Notes: generated by a model not told the origin, from the sequence alone. Positions 1 to 8,126 are shown, counted from the stretch's first letter. The stretch: 64,000 nt of DNA from an uncultured Lachnospiraceae bacterium (GCA_947165275.1 CAMUZQ010000001.1:1-64000); one strand, 5' to 3'. Numbers and translations are program-made.

Positions 1-52
1 AAGACATCGCCCTTTCACGGCGGTAACACGGGTTCAATTCCCGTCCGGGTCA
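1..52 (+). tRNA. tRNA-Glu (UUC), 3' portion; 5' end outside window
   Basis: The window opens inside a tRNA. The anticodon stem TCGCC/GGCGG encloses the loop CTTTCAC, giving anticodon TTC (Glu). The T arm is at 28-44 (stem ACGGG/CCCGT, loop TTCAATT). Positions 45-51 are the 3' acceptor strand and A52 the discriminator. CCA is not encoded. The 5' acceptor strand and most of the D arm lie before base 1. Confidence 0.92.
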
Positions 53-64
53 CTTGAAGGATGA

Positions 65-97
65 TCTCTGTAAGCATTATGCTTACAGGGATTTTTT
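65..97 (+). terminator. Rho-independent terminator after tRNA-Glu
   Basis: An inverted repeat (core TGTAAGC/GCTTACA, loop ATTAT, extended outward to about 11 pairs with one G-U) is followed by six T at 92-97. It lies 12 bases after the tRNA and ends that transcript. Confidence 0.88.
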
Positions 98-141
98 GCT
101 TCATCCTTTATCCGCACATTCTCCTGCGGGTTCACCGCATA

Positions 142-609
142 TCAGGCTTTGAACGCCCACAGTTTATTCAGAAGGAAATTTACCGGTACGCTTATCACAA
201 GATTTAATAAAGGTGCGATGTATTTTGATATTCCGAGAATATCCACCCATAGAAATGACAGAACATTGGCGAGTACCAGTCCTGTTACCCCATACGAAAC
301 ATAGGTCTTCAAAAGTGCAGAAACGATATTTCTTTTCTCGCCTTCGCGCTGTTTGAAAACGTATTTGTTATTCCAGAAGAAGGACCAGGCAACACTTATT
401 ATAAAGGATATGATATTGGCAATAAAATAATCACGGGAAATATTCAGAGGAGACAGGATAAGCAGGACGGCCACATTTATGGCATAGCTTAAAAGGGTAT
501 TGGAAACGCCCACGATCCCGAATTTGATAAACTGTATAAGAGCCTTTTCAGTACTCTCAGACAGCCGGATATGCATTATGCCGAGTATTTTCCTTATCAG
601 TCCGTCCAT
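142..609 (-). CDS. GtrA family membrane protein
   Basis: A 155-residue integral membrane protein of the GtrA type (PF04138), a family linked to flipping or transfer of lipid-linked sugars for wall polysaccharides and teichoic acids. Four hydrophobic segments lie near residues 26-52, 60-80, 98-124 and 130-150. The two half-family signatures are visible: WSFFWNNKYVF near 75-85 and NFLLNKLWAF near 144-153. Length fits the family. The start is preceded by AGGAAAG on the minus strand. The gene stands alone, convergent with the tRNA terminator, so its sugar partner cannot be inferred. The family call is firm; the substrate is unknown. Confidence 0.85.
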   Translation of the reverse strand: MDGLIRKILGIMHIRLSESTEKALIQFIKFGIVGVSNTLLSYAINVAVLLILSPLNISRDYFIANIISFIISVAWSFFWNNKYVFKQREGEKRNIVSALLKTYVSYGVTGLVLANVLSFLWVDILGISKYIAPLLNLVISVPVNFLLNKLWAFKA

Positions 610-994
610 GTAAAAAGCTTTCCTGCTGTTCTTCGATCTCTCCGGGCAGATACATAAAACCTCACAGGCCGGGCACCATTGCCGAAGGCAGTTTTCATGT
701 GCCGGACCCGTTAAGGTTCAGTGGTCCGGATGGCCACTGCACTGTATCATGAATGAAGAAAAACGTCAACTCTGTCCGTCTTAAAGGACATCTCTTCCTG
801 TAGACTTTATTTCGGAAGCAGGTTCAGAGCAAGAGTAAAGAAGCTGTTGCAGAGGCTGGATGGGCTGCAGGAGGATCCGGATATGACTATGACTGTTGCG
901 ATCATATTTGACGTATTGATGCTTATCTATTTTGGTAGTAAAGTGGGAATAGCAGATATAATCATTGAATGCCTGATAGAAAAGGAGGATCGAA
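610..994. other. Intergenic region between divergent gtrA-like and AmmeMemoRadiSam genes
   Basis: No convincing gene is seen. CCGGACC (702-708) and GGTCCGG (723-729) form an inverted repeat with a 14-base loop and no T-tract. The ribosome binding site of the next gene (AAAGGAGG) ends this stretch. An open frame from about 847 runs on into the next gene in another phase without its own stop and is treated as chance. Confidence 0.5.
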
Positions 995-2359
995 ATGCCG
1001 GTGATCGAAGCTTACATGGTCCCGCATCCGCCGATTGCCGTAGCGGAAATAGGACAGGGCGAGGAAAAAAAGATAAAGGCAACGCTGGACGCCTTCGACA
1101 GAGTGGCAAAACGTATCGCAGACATACAGCCTGATACCATGATCATCACATCTCCTCATGCGACGATGTATTCCGATTATTTCCATATATCTCCCGGCAG
1201 TCATGCCTATGGGGATTTCTCAGGGTTCAGAACTCCCGGAGTTTCATTTGAGGTGGAATATGATTCGGAGCTGGTACAGAGGATTGTTGAAAAAGCCGCT
1301 GCAGCAGGACTTCCGGCCGGTACGGAGGGGGAGAGGGATCCGCGCCTGGATCACGGCGTTATGGTTCCCCTGTATTTTATAAATAAAAGATATACGGATT
1401 ATAAGCTCGTAAGGATAGGCCTTTCGGGATATTCTCTCGAGGTACATAAGAGTCTTGGAAGAATAATAGATAATGTCTGCTCTGAAACAGATAAGAAGAT
1501 CGTGATCGTTGCGAGCGGAGATCTGTCCCATTGTCAGAAAAAGGACGGTCCGTACGGTTATCGGCCGGAAGGTCCCGAATATGATGAGAAGCTTATGGAT
1601 GTAATGAAAAGATGCGCCCTGTCCGAACTCACACAGTTTAGTGAAAGGCTGCTGGATGCCAGCCAGGAATGCGGACACAGATCATTTGTCATAATGAGCG
1701 GCATCCTGCATTCACATGACATTACCAGTGAGGTCCTCTCACATGAGGCAACCTTTGGCGTCGGATACGGGATAGCGGTCTTTAAGATAAACGATGCGGA
1801 AAACCGGTCAGAAAAGGATTCACGGAAAAGAGAAAAGGGGGATTCGGACGCAATGGATGCATATGTGAAGCTGGCAAGGGATACTATATTCAGTCATGTA
1901 AAAGGCGAAAAACTGCCTGAGCTTACAGATCTCCCGAAAGAGATGCTTTCAAGGAGGGCTGGTGCTTTTGTTTCCGTTCATGAATTCGGTATGCTGAGAG
2001 GCTGCATCGGGACCATTTCCGCCACCTGCAGCAATATTGCAGAAGAGATCAGACAAAATGCGGTATCCGCGGTATCCAGGGATCCCAGGTTTTCGCCCGT
2101 AAGGGAGGATGAACTCGATGATCTGGAAATAAATGTAGATATTCTGGGTGAGGCGGAACCTATAACCTCCTATGATGAGCTTGATGTAAAGAGGTACGGA
2201 GTTATCGTTTCCAACGGAATGCGGCGGGGACTGCTGCTGCCGGATCTTGAAGGTGTGGACTCAGTAGAGCAGCAGGTTGATATTGCCCGTCAGAAGGCAG
2301 GCATCTCTCCTTCAGAGAAGCTTTCCCTGGAGCGCTTTGAGGTAGTGCGTCATGTATGA
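995..2359 (+). CDS. AmmeMemoRadiSam fusion: LigB/MEMO-like domain + AMMECR1 domain
   Basis: A 454-residue cytoplasmic fusion. Residues 1-265 are a class III extradiol-dioxygenase (LigB, related to MEMO1) domain, with the usual metal-binding histidines in VPHPP (H11), SPHA (H55), LDHG (H120) and GDLSH (H179). Residues about 287-454 are an AMMECR1 domain with its hallmark LRGCIG near 334-339. A charged linker (265-285) joins them. The protein overlaps the next gene, a radical SAM enzyme, by 8 bases, so the whole three-part AmmeMemoRadiSam set is packed into two genes. The family is widespread in anaerobes and archaea and its reaction is not established. The start has AAAGGAGG seven bases upstream. 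Domain calls are firm. Confidence 0.9.
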   Translation: MPVIEAYMVPHPPIAVAEIGQGEEKKIKATLDAFDRVAKRIADIQPDTMIITSPHATMYSDYFHISPGSHAYGDFSGFRTPGVSFEVEYDSELVQRIVEKAAAAGLPAGTEGERDPRLDHGVMVPLYFINKRYTDYKLVRIGLSGYSLEVHKSLGRIIDNVCSETDKKIVIVASGDLSHCQKKDGPYGYRPEGPEYDEKLMDVMKRCALSELTQFSERLLDASQECGHRSFVIMSGILHSHDITSEVLSHEATFGVGYGIAVFKINDAENRSEKDSRKREKGDSDAMDAYVKLARDTIFSHVKGEKLPELTDLPKEMLSRRAGAFVSVHEFGMLRGCIGTISATCSNIAEEIRQNAVSAVSRDPRFSPVREDELDDLEINVDILGEAEPITSYDELDVKRYGVIVSNGMRRGLLLPDLEGVDSVEQQVDIARQKAGISPSEKLSLERFEVVRHV

Positions 2360-3191
2360 GGAGGCGGCTGTCTGCAGAGTATGTCCCCATAGATGCCGCC
2401 TGTCACCGGGACAGACGGGGATGTGCCGGGCGAGGTGTAACAGGAACGGAAATATAGAGCCTGTAAACTTCGGAAAACTGACGGCTGTTGCCCTTGATCC
2501 TGTTGAGAAAAAGCCTTTGGCCCGGTTTATGTCCGGAACGCGGATCCTTTCAGTCGGAAGCTTCGGATGCAACATGTCATGCCGTTTCTGTCAGAATCAT
2601 GACATTTCACAGACAGGCATTGATAATGCGCTGCGTACAGAAAACATGTCTCCTGCAGAGCTTTCCGGACTTGCAGTTGAATTAAATGCTTCTGACCGCA
2701 ATATCGGTATCGCATATACATATAATGAACCGCTTATTTCATATGAATTTGTTGAGGAGACGGCAAAACTCGTCCGGGAGGCCGGACTTGTAAATGTCCT
2801 CGTGACGAACGGCAACATAGAGCAGGAAATCCTGGAGGAGATCCTTCCCTTTATCGATGCCATGAATATAGACCTGAAGGTCTTCTCTGAGGAAGGATAC
2901 CGTTCTATGGGAGGGGACTTTGAAACTGTAAAACGCTTTGTTGTGACTGCATCCCGGGCTTCTCATATAGAACTCACGACACTTGTGGTGCCTGGGCTCA
3001 GTGACAGTGAGGAATATATGGAAAAGGAGGCAGCCTGGATAGCATCCGTCGATCCTGACATAACTCTCCATATAACAAGATATTTTCCGCGATACAAAAT
3101 GACAGATGGACCTACAGACACAGATCTGATGTACAGATTAAAGAATATTGCATCAAAGCATCTCAAACACGTTCTTCTCGGAAATATTTAA
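2352..3191 (+). CDS. amrS: AmmeMemoRadiSam system radical SAM enzyme
   Basis: A 279-residue radical SAM enzyme resembling pyruvate-formate-lyase activases. The [4Fe-4S] motif is C73-x3-C77-x2-C80 (FGCNMSCRFCQNH). A preceding cysteine cluster (C8, C11, C15, C25) is typical of AmrS and could hold a second metal centre. YTYNEPL is the conserved segment after the cluster. It overlaps the upstream LigB/AMMECR1 fusion by 8 bases, so the two are translationally coupled and presumably act together. The substrate is unknown for the family. A free-standing promoter with palindromes begins just after the stop. Confidence 0.93.
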   Translation: MYEEAAVCRVCPHRCRLSPGQTGMCRARCNRNGNIEPVNFGKLTAVALDPVEKKPLARFMSGTRILSVGSFGCNMSCRFCQNHDISQTGIDNALRTENMSPAELSGLAVELNASDRNIGIAYTYNEPLISYEFVEETAKLVREAGLVNVLVTNGNIEQEILEEILPFIDAMNIDLKVFSEEGYRSMGGDFETVKRFVVTASRASHIELTTLVVPGLSDSEEYMEKEAAWIASVDPDITLHITRYFPRYKMTDGPTDTDLMYRLKNIASKHLKHVLLGNI

Positions 3192-3199
3192 GAAAAAGC

Positions 3200-3254
3200 T
3201 TGCATTCGCGGTTAGCCTATGCTAACATATCCGGGTAAGTTAGTTACCGCTAAC
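3200..3254 (+). promoter_or_regulatory. Sigma-A-like promoter overlapped by tandem DtxR-like palindromes
   Basis: TTGCAT (3200-3205), a 17-base spacer and TAACAT (3223-3228) form a good promoter. A 16-bp palindrome GTTAGCCTATGCTAAC (3211-3226) covers the spacer and -10. A second one, GTTAGTTACCGCTAAC (3239-3254), lies 28 bp on, over the expected start site. GGTTAGCCTA at 3210-3219 matches the core of the known DtxR/IdeR operator. This is the architecture of a repressor site. The regulator's identity is inference. Confidence 0.55.
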
Positions 3255-3328
3255 AATAAATACTTTATATTTCTCCTTTATAATGCCCGTTCCGGAGGTG
3301 GGATACCGGAACGGGCATTATATTTTTT
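3235..3328 (+). ncRNA. Candidate small regulatory RNA (~94 nt)
   Basis: Between the promoter at 3200-3228 and the strong terminator at 3281-3328 there is no open reading frame of use, so the unit would make an RNA of roughly 94 nt. Its likely single-stranded part holds UUUCUCCUUUA (3270-3280), complementary to an AAAGGAGA-type Shine-Dalgarno sequence, as in RyhB- or FsrA-like iron-sparing RNAs. The promoter and terminator are seen; the function is inference. The alternative is a decayed leader of a lost gene. Confidence 0.4.
3281..3328 (+). terminator. Strong Rho-independent terminator
   Basis: A perfect 15-bp stem, TAATGCCCGTTCCGG (3281-3295) with its complement at 3306-3320, has a 10-base loop and a T-run at 3323-3328. 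It separates amrS and the candidate small RNA from the DUF3048 gene. Confidence 0.9.
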
Positions 3329-3521
3329 CCGGAAATGTCTTTTCATATCAGGAGAAGGACTGTTTATATCAAACGATTTGTAATATAATATAGCAGATCA
3401 GCGTATAGCCCCTGCGGTTAGTTGTCAGGGACTGTTTGTTTTGATTAAGGATCTGCTGACTGCACTGGCATCCGACAGAGCAAGTCAGATAAAAAGATAT
3501 GCTTTATAGAGGAGGGGAGAA

Positions 3522-5423
3522 ATGCTAAAAAAACTCATAACTGTATTGATGGCTTTTATTCTGGTGTCCGCCGGATTGTCGGCGGCAAGACCGGCATATG
3601 CTGCAGGGAGTGTAAAGCGCAATACAAAATTCACTACAGTGGCTGAAATGCAGTCAAAGCTGGGAACCACAGACAGTACGACCTGGTCGCCTGTCTATCT
3701 GACGGAGGTGGAGAATACCTATTGGACCTTTGCCGATCAGAGCAGGCTGGGCGGCACTCAGATAAGCATCGATATGGCAAAGAACTGCTACAGAAACCTT
3801 GAAATGCTGCTCGATAACGGTTATACGATGGACTACAATACGCTCTCAGCATATTGTGAGGAATATCTCGGAAAGAAAAACGGACAGCCTGATGCCTTCT
3901 ATAACGTTCTTTCAAGCTGCCTTAATAATCCCTACCTGCTTAACCGTCCGGCTGCCAAGGTGACAGCCACCACCTATAACGGCAGGGATTATTCAAAGGT
4001 TTTTGATGCCTCATATTATCTTGCATCAAATCCGGACCTGGCCGGTACTGTCGGAAATGATCCGGCCGAGCTGCTAAGGCATTTCGTTGAGACAGGAGTA
4101 ACGGAGGGTAGAGCAGGTAATGCGGCTTTCAATGTAGGCGCATACGCAGCAACTGTTGATTCGGGTATAATGGCAAACTCTTTGCAGTCTGCGGCATACA
4201 AGACTCTTGGGGCAGGCGCTGCAGCACCGGTAGGCAAATACAGTTATTCTTATGCGAATTACTACGGGCAGTATCTTGGACATTACAGCATTTCGGCCGC
4301 TGTGGATACTTCACAGGCTTCAGATACTGAAGGATCCTCCGAAGCGTCTTCAAAAGCGTCCATAGATCCGTCCCAGATAACGGATATAGATACCCAGGGA
4401 CCTGATGGAGCAGAGGATAATTCACCTGCGATACCGAAATCTGTTGTGGGAACCTTTACCTCAAACAGTACGAGGAGCGTGTATACAAATGAACCCGTGA
4501 CCACGGCACAGGCAAACACCAGACCTATCGCTGTAATGATGCCTACAGACAAGGCGGCACAGCCTTCATATGGTATAAGCAAAGCGGATATCCTCTATGA
4601 GATAATGGAGGAAGGCGGTATCTCCAGACAGATGGCTGTCATTCCAAACTGGCAGGGGATGAGCCGTATCGGTAATCTCAGAAGCTGCAGGCTCTATTAT
4701 ATATATGCAGCGAAGGAATGGGATCCTATTCTTATCCATTTCGGAGGAGTCGCTTATATGAAGGGCGTGATAAACGGAGCAGACATGAATAACCTTTCGG
4801 GAACATATGAATACGGGGTTGGAGGAAAGGCTCCCGGCGCGGGATATTTCTTCAGGACCAGTGACCGTGTTGCGCCGCACAATGCTTATATTTCCGCTTC
4901 CGGGATACAGAAGGCGGCCCTGCAGCAGGGGTATTCCCTTAACCTCAGGGCAGGATATTATAATCCGACTCATTTCCGCTTTGCTTCGGGGGTTAATGAT
5001 CTGTCTCAGTATGCCGATGCTGTAGATGCACAGACGATAGATCTTTCCTCCGTCTATCCGTACAGCAAATCAAGACTGACATATAATGCCTCAGACGGTA
5101 AATATTACAAATATATTCACGGTGGTCCTCAGAAGGATGCGATCAACGGACAGCAGATATCCTTTGCGAATGTTATCGTTCAGAATACAAAATGGAAGAC
5201 TATGGACAAGAAGGGATATCTTGCCTTCTCCATGCTGGATTCGACAGAGGACGGATACTATTTCACCAAAGGAAAATGTATACATATCCACTGGTCAAAG
5301 ACCGGCGATTATGCTCCCACTAAGTATTATGATGATGCAGGCAATGAGATACAGATGAATACCGGAAAAACCTATATTGCCATAGCGCAGGCCGGAAAGT
5401 ACAGCGGCCCTCAGGCAAAATAG
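3522..5423 (+). CDS. Secreted DUF3048 domain protein with N-terminal surface module
   Basis: A 633-residue exported protein. Residues 1-28 are a signal peptide with an AYAA-type cleavage site and no lipobox cysteine. Near 160-210 (FDASYYLASNPDL ... HFVETGVTEGRAGNAAFN) it carries a module I associate with surface proteins of Lachnospiraceae. A Ser/Glu/Asp-rich linker follows (~265-300). From about 310 comes a DUF3048 (YerB-like) region, recognisable by RPIAVMMPTDKAAQPSYG, ADILYEIMEEGG and the RNLRSCR-like segment. YerB itself is a lipoprotein of unknown function, so this fused form is longer and differently anchored. The gene is monocistronic: TATAAT at 3384-3389 is a possible -10 (weak -35), the start follows AGAGGAGGGGAG, and a terminator follows. 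Confidence 0.85.
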   Translation: MLKKLITVLMAFILVSAGLSAARPAYAAGSVKRNTKFTTVAEMQSKLGTTDSTTWSPVYLTEVENTYWTFADQSRLGGTQISIDMAKNCYRNLEMLLDNGYTMDYNTLSAYCEEYLGKKNGQPDAFYNVLSSCLNNPYLLNRPAAKVTATTYNGRDYSKVFDASYYLASNPDLAGTVGNDPAELLRHFVETGVTEGRAGNAAFNVGAYAATVDSGIMANSLQSAAYKTLGAGAAAPVGKYSYSYANYYGQYLGHYSISAAVDTSQASDTEGSSEASSKASIDPSQITDIDTQGPDGAEDNSPAIPKSVVGTFTSNSTRSVYTNEPVTTAQANTRPIAVMMPTDKAAQPSYGISKADILYEIMEEGGISRQMAVIPNWQGMSRIGNLRSCRLYYIYAAKEWDPILIHFGGVAYMKGVINGADMNNLSGTYEYGVGGKAPGAGYFFRTSDRVAPHNAYISASGIQKAALQQGYSLNLRAGYYNPTHFRFASGVNDLSQYADAVDAQTIDLSSVYPYSKSRLTYNASDGKYYKYIHGGPQKDAINGQQISFANVIVQNTKWKTMDKKGYLAFSMLDSTEDGYYFTKGKCIHIHWSKTGDYAPTKYYDDAGNEIQMNTGKTYIAIAQAGKYSGPQAK

Positions 5424-5486
5424 GCAGAACAGACAACCAGGCAAATCAGGAAAAACAGACAAAACAGGGGAAGATCTGCCTGTAGA

Positions 5487-5512
5487 AAAGCCGGCCGGAA
5501 GGCCGGCTTTTT
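5487..5512 (+). terminator. Rho-independent terminator of DUF3048 gene
   Basis: AAAGCCGGCC and GGCCGGCTTT pair as a perfect 10-bp stem around the tetraloop GGAA, ending in a T-run. It lies about 60 bases after the DUF3048 stop codon. Confidence 0.9.
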
Positions 5513-5538
5513 GTCTGCGGTCCCCGGTCATTTTTTTT

Positions 5539-5580
5539 CGAAACGTTCTACTGGACAAAGTCGTGACTTTGTTTTATATT
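5539..5580 (+). promoter_or_regulatory. fucI promoter with upstream LacI-type half operator
   Basis: TGGACA (5552-5557), 17 bases and TATATT (5575-5580) make a sigma-A promoter for fucI. Immediately upstream, CGAAACGTTCTA (5539-5550) matches the left half of the palindrome CGAAACGTTTCG used elsewhere in the window. Its centre is 87 bp from the perfect operator at 5623-5640, a spacing compatible with repression by DNA looping. Confidence 0.6.
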
Positions 5581-5622
5581 ATTGAATAGCCTTACAAACA
5601 GGGCGCTATTTTTTTAGAAATA

Positions 5623-5640
5623 GAGCGAAACGTTTCGCTC
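5623..5640 (+). promoter_or_regulatory. Perfect LacI-family operator in fucI leader
   Basis: GAGCGAAACGTTTCGCTC is an 18-bp perfect palindrome about 40 bases after the predicted start site. It closely resembles the enterobacterial RbsR operator and shares its core with sites at 36375-36386 and 44033-44044, which control the sugar genes next to a LacI-family regulator (42967-43980). Confidence 0.8.
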
Positions 5641-5703
5641 ACATCCGTCATTCCCTGCCGGTTTGACGGGTGCATAAATTTCGAATAAGGAGGAGGTAAA
5701 ATA

Positions 5704-7512
5704 ATGGCAAAAAACAGGTACATCGGGGATTATCCGGCTATAGGCATCAGACCCTGTATCGATGGAAGAAGAGGTCCTCTTAAGGTAAGGGAATCTCTCG
5801 AAGATCAGACAATGGGCATGGCAAAGTCCGTAAAAAAGCTGTTTGAGGAGAATCTCAAATATTCAAACGGTGAGCCGGTAAAGGTGGTCATAGCAGATAC
5901 GACTATCGGTCGTGTGGCTGAATCGGCAGCCTGCCAGGCAAAGTTCAAAAAGGAGGGCGTAGCGATAACCCTTTCCGTAACACCCTGCTGGTGCTATGGT
6001 TCAGAGACAATGGACATGGATCCCCTTACTATAAAGGGTGTATGGGGGCTTAATGCCACAGAGCGTCCCGGAGCTGTATATCTTGCATCAGTACTTGCGA
6101 CTCATGCTCAAAAGGGACTTCCGGCATTCGGCATTTACGGTAAGGATGTGCAGGATGCAGATGATACTGTCATCCCCGAAGACGTAAAGACCAAGCTTCT
6201 TCGTTTCGGAAGAGCGGCAGTCGCAGCTGCTTCCATGAGAGACAAATCATATCTGCAGATCGGTTCCGTTACAATGGGTATCGGAGGCTCCATCATCAAT
6301 CAGGATTTCTTCGAGGAATATCTGGGCATGAGAGTGGAGTCTGTGGATGAGGTGGAGATCCTCCGCCGCATGGAAGAGCACATATATAACGAGGATGAGT
6401 ATCAGAAGGCTCTTGCATGGATAAAGAAATACTGCAGACCCGGCTTCGATAAGAATCCCGACTTCGTTAAAAAGTCTGATGAGCAGAAGGAAAAGGATTG
6501 GGAGTTTACGGCAAAGATGGCCTGCATCATAGAGGATCTCTATCAGGGCAATCCCAATCTTCCGGAAGGCTGCGGCGAAGAGGCAGTGGGACACAATGCT
6601 ATCGCCGGAGGTTTCCAGGGACAGAGACAGTGGACGGATCACTGGCCCAACTGTGACTTCCCTGAGGCCATACTCAATACTTCATTTGACTGGAACGGAG
6701 CAAGGGAGCCTTTCATCCTTGCTACAGAGAATGATACCCTTAATTCTGCAAGCATGCTTTTCATGAAGCTCCTCACCAACCGGCCTCAGATGTTTGCTGA
6801 CGTCAGGACATATTGGAGCACGAGCGCCGTAAAGAGGGTCACGGATTATGATATCGAAGGCCATGCCAAGGATGCAGACGGCTTCATACATCTTATAAAC
6901 TCCGGTGCCTGCTGTCTGGATGCCTGCGGAGAGGTCAAGGATGAGAACGGAAATCCTGTGATGAAGCAGTGGTTTGATGTGACCGATAAGGATATCGAAA
7001 CAATAATGAACGCTACTGAATGGTGTCCTGCTGATAACGGTTACTTCCGCGGAGCAGGTTACTCATCAAGATTCCTCACAAGGGCAGAGATGCCTGCGAC
7101 CATGATCAGACTTAATCTGGTCAAGAATCTTGGTCCCGTGCTTCAGATCGCAGAGGGCTGGACAGTCAACCTTCCGGATGAGGTATCGGATGTGCTTTGG
7201 AAGAGAACAGATTATACCTGGCCCTGCACCTGGTTCGCACCCAGATGCGATGGAAAAGACGGTTCACCCTTCAAGACAGCTTATGATGTAATGAACAACT
7301 GGGGCGCAAATCACGGCGCTATCAGCTATGGTCATATAGGCGCTGACCTTATTACCATGGCTTCCATGCTCCGCATACCTGTCTGCATGCATAATGTGCC
7401 TGTGGATGATATATATCGTCCGGCAGCATGGAATGCGTTCGGATCAGACAAGGAAGGCGCTGATTACCGTGCCTGCGCTGCATACGGCCCGCTTTACAAG
7501 ACGGTACGCTGA
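5704..7512 (+). CDS. fucI: L-fucose isomerase
   Basis: A 602-residue cytoplasmic ketol isomerase converting L-fucose to L-fuculose (the family also acts on D-arabinose). It aligns along its whole length with E. coli Fuc[13 protein letters not shown] near the N-terminus, [17 protein letters not shown] (92-107), [20 protein letters not shown] and [18 protein letters not shown]. The metal/catalytic acids are E342 (ATEND) and D366 (FADVRTYW), the expected +5 offset from E. coli E337 and D361. The start follows AAGGAGGAGG. The gene stands alone, 31 kb from the kinase, aldolase and transporter genes that carry the same operator, so regulation by the LacI-family protein of that cluster is likely. 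Family assignment is firm; fucose as the physiological sugar is inference. Confidence 0.95.
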   Translation: MAKNRYIGDYPAIGIRPCIDGRRGPLKVRESLEDQTMGMAKSVKKLFEENLKYSNGEPVKVVIADTTIGRVAESAACQAKFKKEGVAITLSVTPCWCYGSETMDMDPLTIKGVWGLNATERPGAVYLASVLATHAQKGLPAFGIYGKDVQDADDTVIPEDVKTKLLRFGRAAVAAASMRDKSYLQIGSVTMGIGGSIINQDFFEEYLGMRVESVDEVEILRRMEEHIYNEDEYQKALAWIKKYCRPGFDKNPDFVKKSDEQKEKDWEFTAKMACIIEDLYQGNPNLPEGCGEEAVGHNAIAGGFQGQRQWTDHWPNCDFPEAILNTSFDWNGAREPFILATENDTLNSASMLFMKLLTNRPQMFADVRTYWSTSAVKRVTDYDIEGHAKDADGFIHLINSGACCLDACGEVKDENGNPVMKQWFDVTDKDIETIMNATEWCPADNGYFRGAGYSSRFLTRAEMPATMIRLNLVKNLGPVLQIAEGWTVNLPDEVSDVLWKRTDYTWPCTWFAPRCDGKDGSPFKTAYDVMNNWGANHGAISYGHIGADLITMASMLRIPVCMHNVPVDDIYRPAAWNAFGSDKEGADYRACAAYGPLYKTVR

Positions 7513-7548
7513 TACCGGGATGATCGGGAAGGCATAATTGATATCAGG

Positions 7549-7589
7549 GATCCACGACCGGTGACTTGCCGGCCGTGGATCTATTTTTT
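7549..7589 (+). terminator. Terminator of fucI, overlapping 3' end of a convergent small gene
   Basis: GATCCACG (7549-7556) pairs with CGTGGATC (7574-7581), with inner CCGG/CCGG pairing, and is followed by seven T at 7584-7590. The T-tract is also the complement of the Lys-Lys-stop codons of the small minus-strand gene. Confidence 0.85.
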
Positions 7590-7760
7590 TGTTCTTTTAG
7601 CGATATTCACTATCACCAATACGACTGCTGCTACTGCAAGTACTGCGGCCAGACCGAAAAAAACGGCGGCTCCGGAAGCGGCTACGGCTTCTGCTGTGGA
7701 TGGTTCTTCAACCGTGATCGGGTCGATCACATCACCAAGTACTGTTATCAGATCAAACAT
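7581..7760 (-). CDS. Small single-span membrane protein (59 aa)
   Basis: A short gene on the minus strand. The product starts MFDLITVLGDVIDPITVEEP, continues with an Ala-rich stretch, has one hydrophobic helix (about residues 33-54, rich in Ala and Val) and ends in the basic tail NIAKRTKK. The start is preceded by ATAGAGGAGGAAGG, a very strong ribosome binding site of the kind used by other genes here, which argues for a real gene despite its size. It is convergent with fucI and lies between the fucI terminator and the large palindrome at 7787-7971, which would form its 5' region. No family is recognised. It could be a membrane regulator or a peptide toxin; neither is shown. Confidence 0.6.
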   Translation of the reverse strand: MFDLITVLGDVIDPITVEEPSTAEAVAASGAAVFFGLAAVLAVAAVVLVIVNIAKRTKK

Positions 7761-7786
7761 AGGATCCTTCCTCCTCTATAATGCGT

Positions 7787-7971
7787 AGATCTATATCTAG
7801 TATAACGTTCGCAAAATAACTGGCCTAATGCGACGAATGCTTGCCTGAGAGTGCGTGTCAAAAAACGTAGGCGTAGCGGGCTACGCCGAGGCTTTTTCGG
7901 CACGTGCTATCAGGTGAGCAGGCAAGCATTTGGTCCAGTTATTTAAGATACGTTATACTAGCTTAGGATCT
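7787..7971. repeat. 185-bp imperfect palindrome (MITE-like or structured element)
   Basis: The left arm from AGATC (7787) and the reverse complement of the right arm from 7971 share AGATC, CTAGTATAACGT, AAATAACTGG and AATGCTTGCCTG in the same order. The centre is a tight hairpin, GGCGTAG (7870-7876) with CTACGCC (7881-7887), flanked by A/T runs. One arm carries about 10 extra bases (CTAATGCGAC region). No open frame lies inside. It could be a non-autonomous mobile element or a cruciform or RNA structure. I see no second copy in this window and no clear target duplication. Confidence 0.7.
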
Positions 7972-8037
7972 GTACGAAAATAAACTTACACCGGCCGGAT
8001 GCAGATACCTGTCAATCATTGTAGCATTTATCAGACA

Positions 8038-8066
8038 TTGAATAAAGTCTGCCTGACAAGTATAAT
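8038..8066 (+). promoter_or_regulatory. Sigma-A promoter of the first kinase gene
   Basis: TTGAAT (8038-8043), a 17-base spacer and a perfect TATAAT (8061-8066), about 60 bases before the kinase start codon. The leader contains GGCGCTTCCCGCGCC, a short hairpin. Confidence 0.75.
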
Positions 8067-8126
8067 TAGGGAAAAGCTGATCAAGGCGCTTCCCGCGCCG
8101 GATATTTTATCAGAGGAGTTAAGTAA

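Noticed and set aside
847..1134. 95-codon plus-strand open frame before the LigB/AMMECR1 gene
   Set aside because: It runs through the next gene's start in another phase, becomes rich in Arg and Gly there, and has no clear ribosome binding site.
7561..7788. Plus-strand frames of 71-75 codons in the fucI downstream region
   Set aside because: They are antisense to the better-supported 59-aa minus-strand gene, begin inside the fucI terminator and have no binding site.
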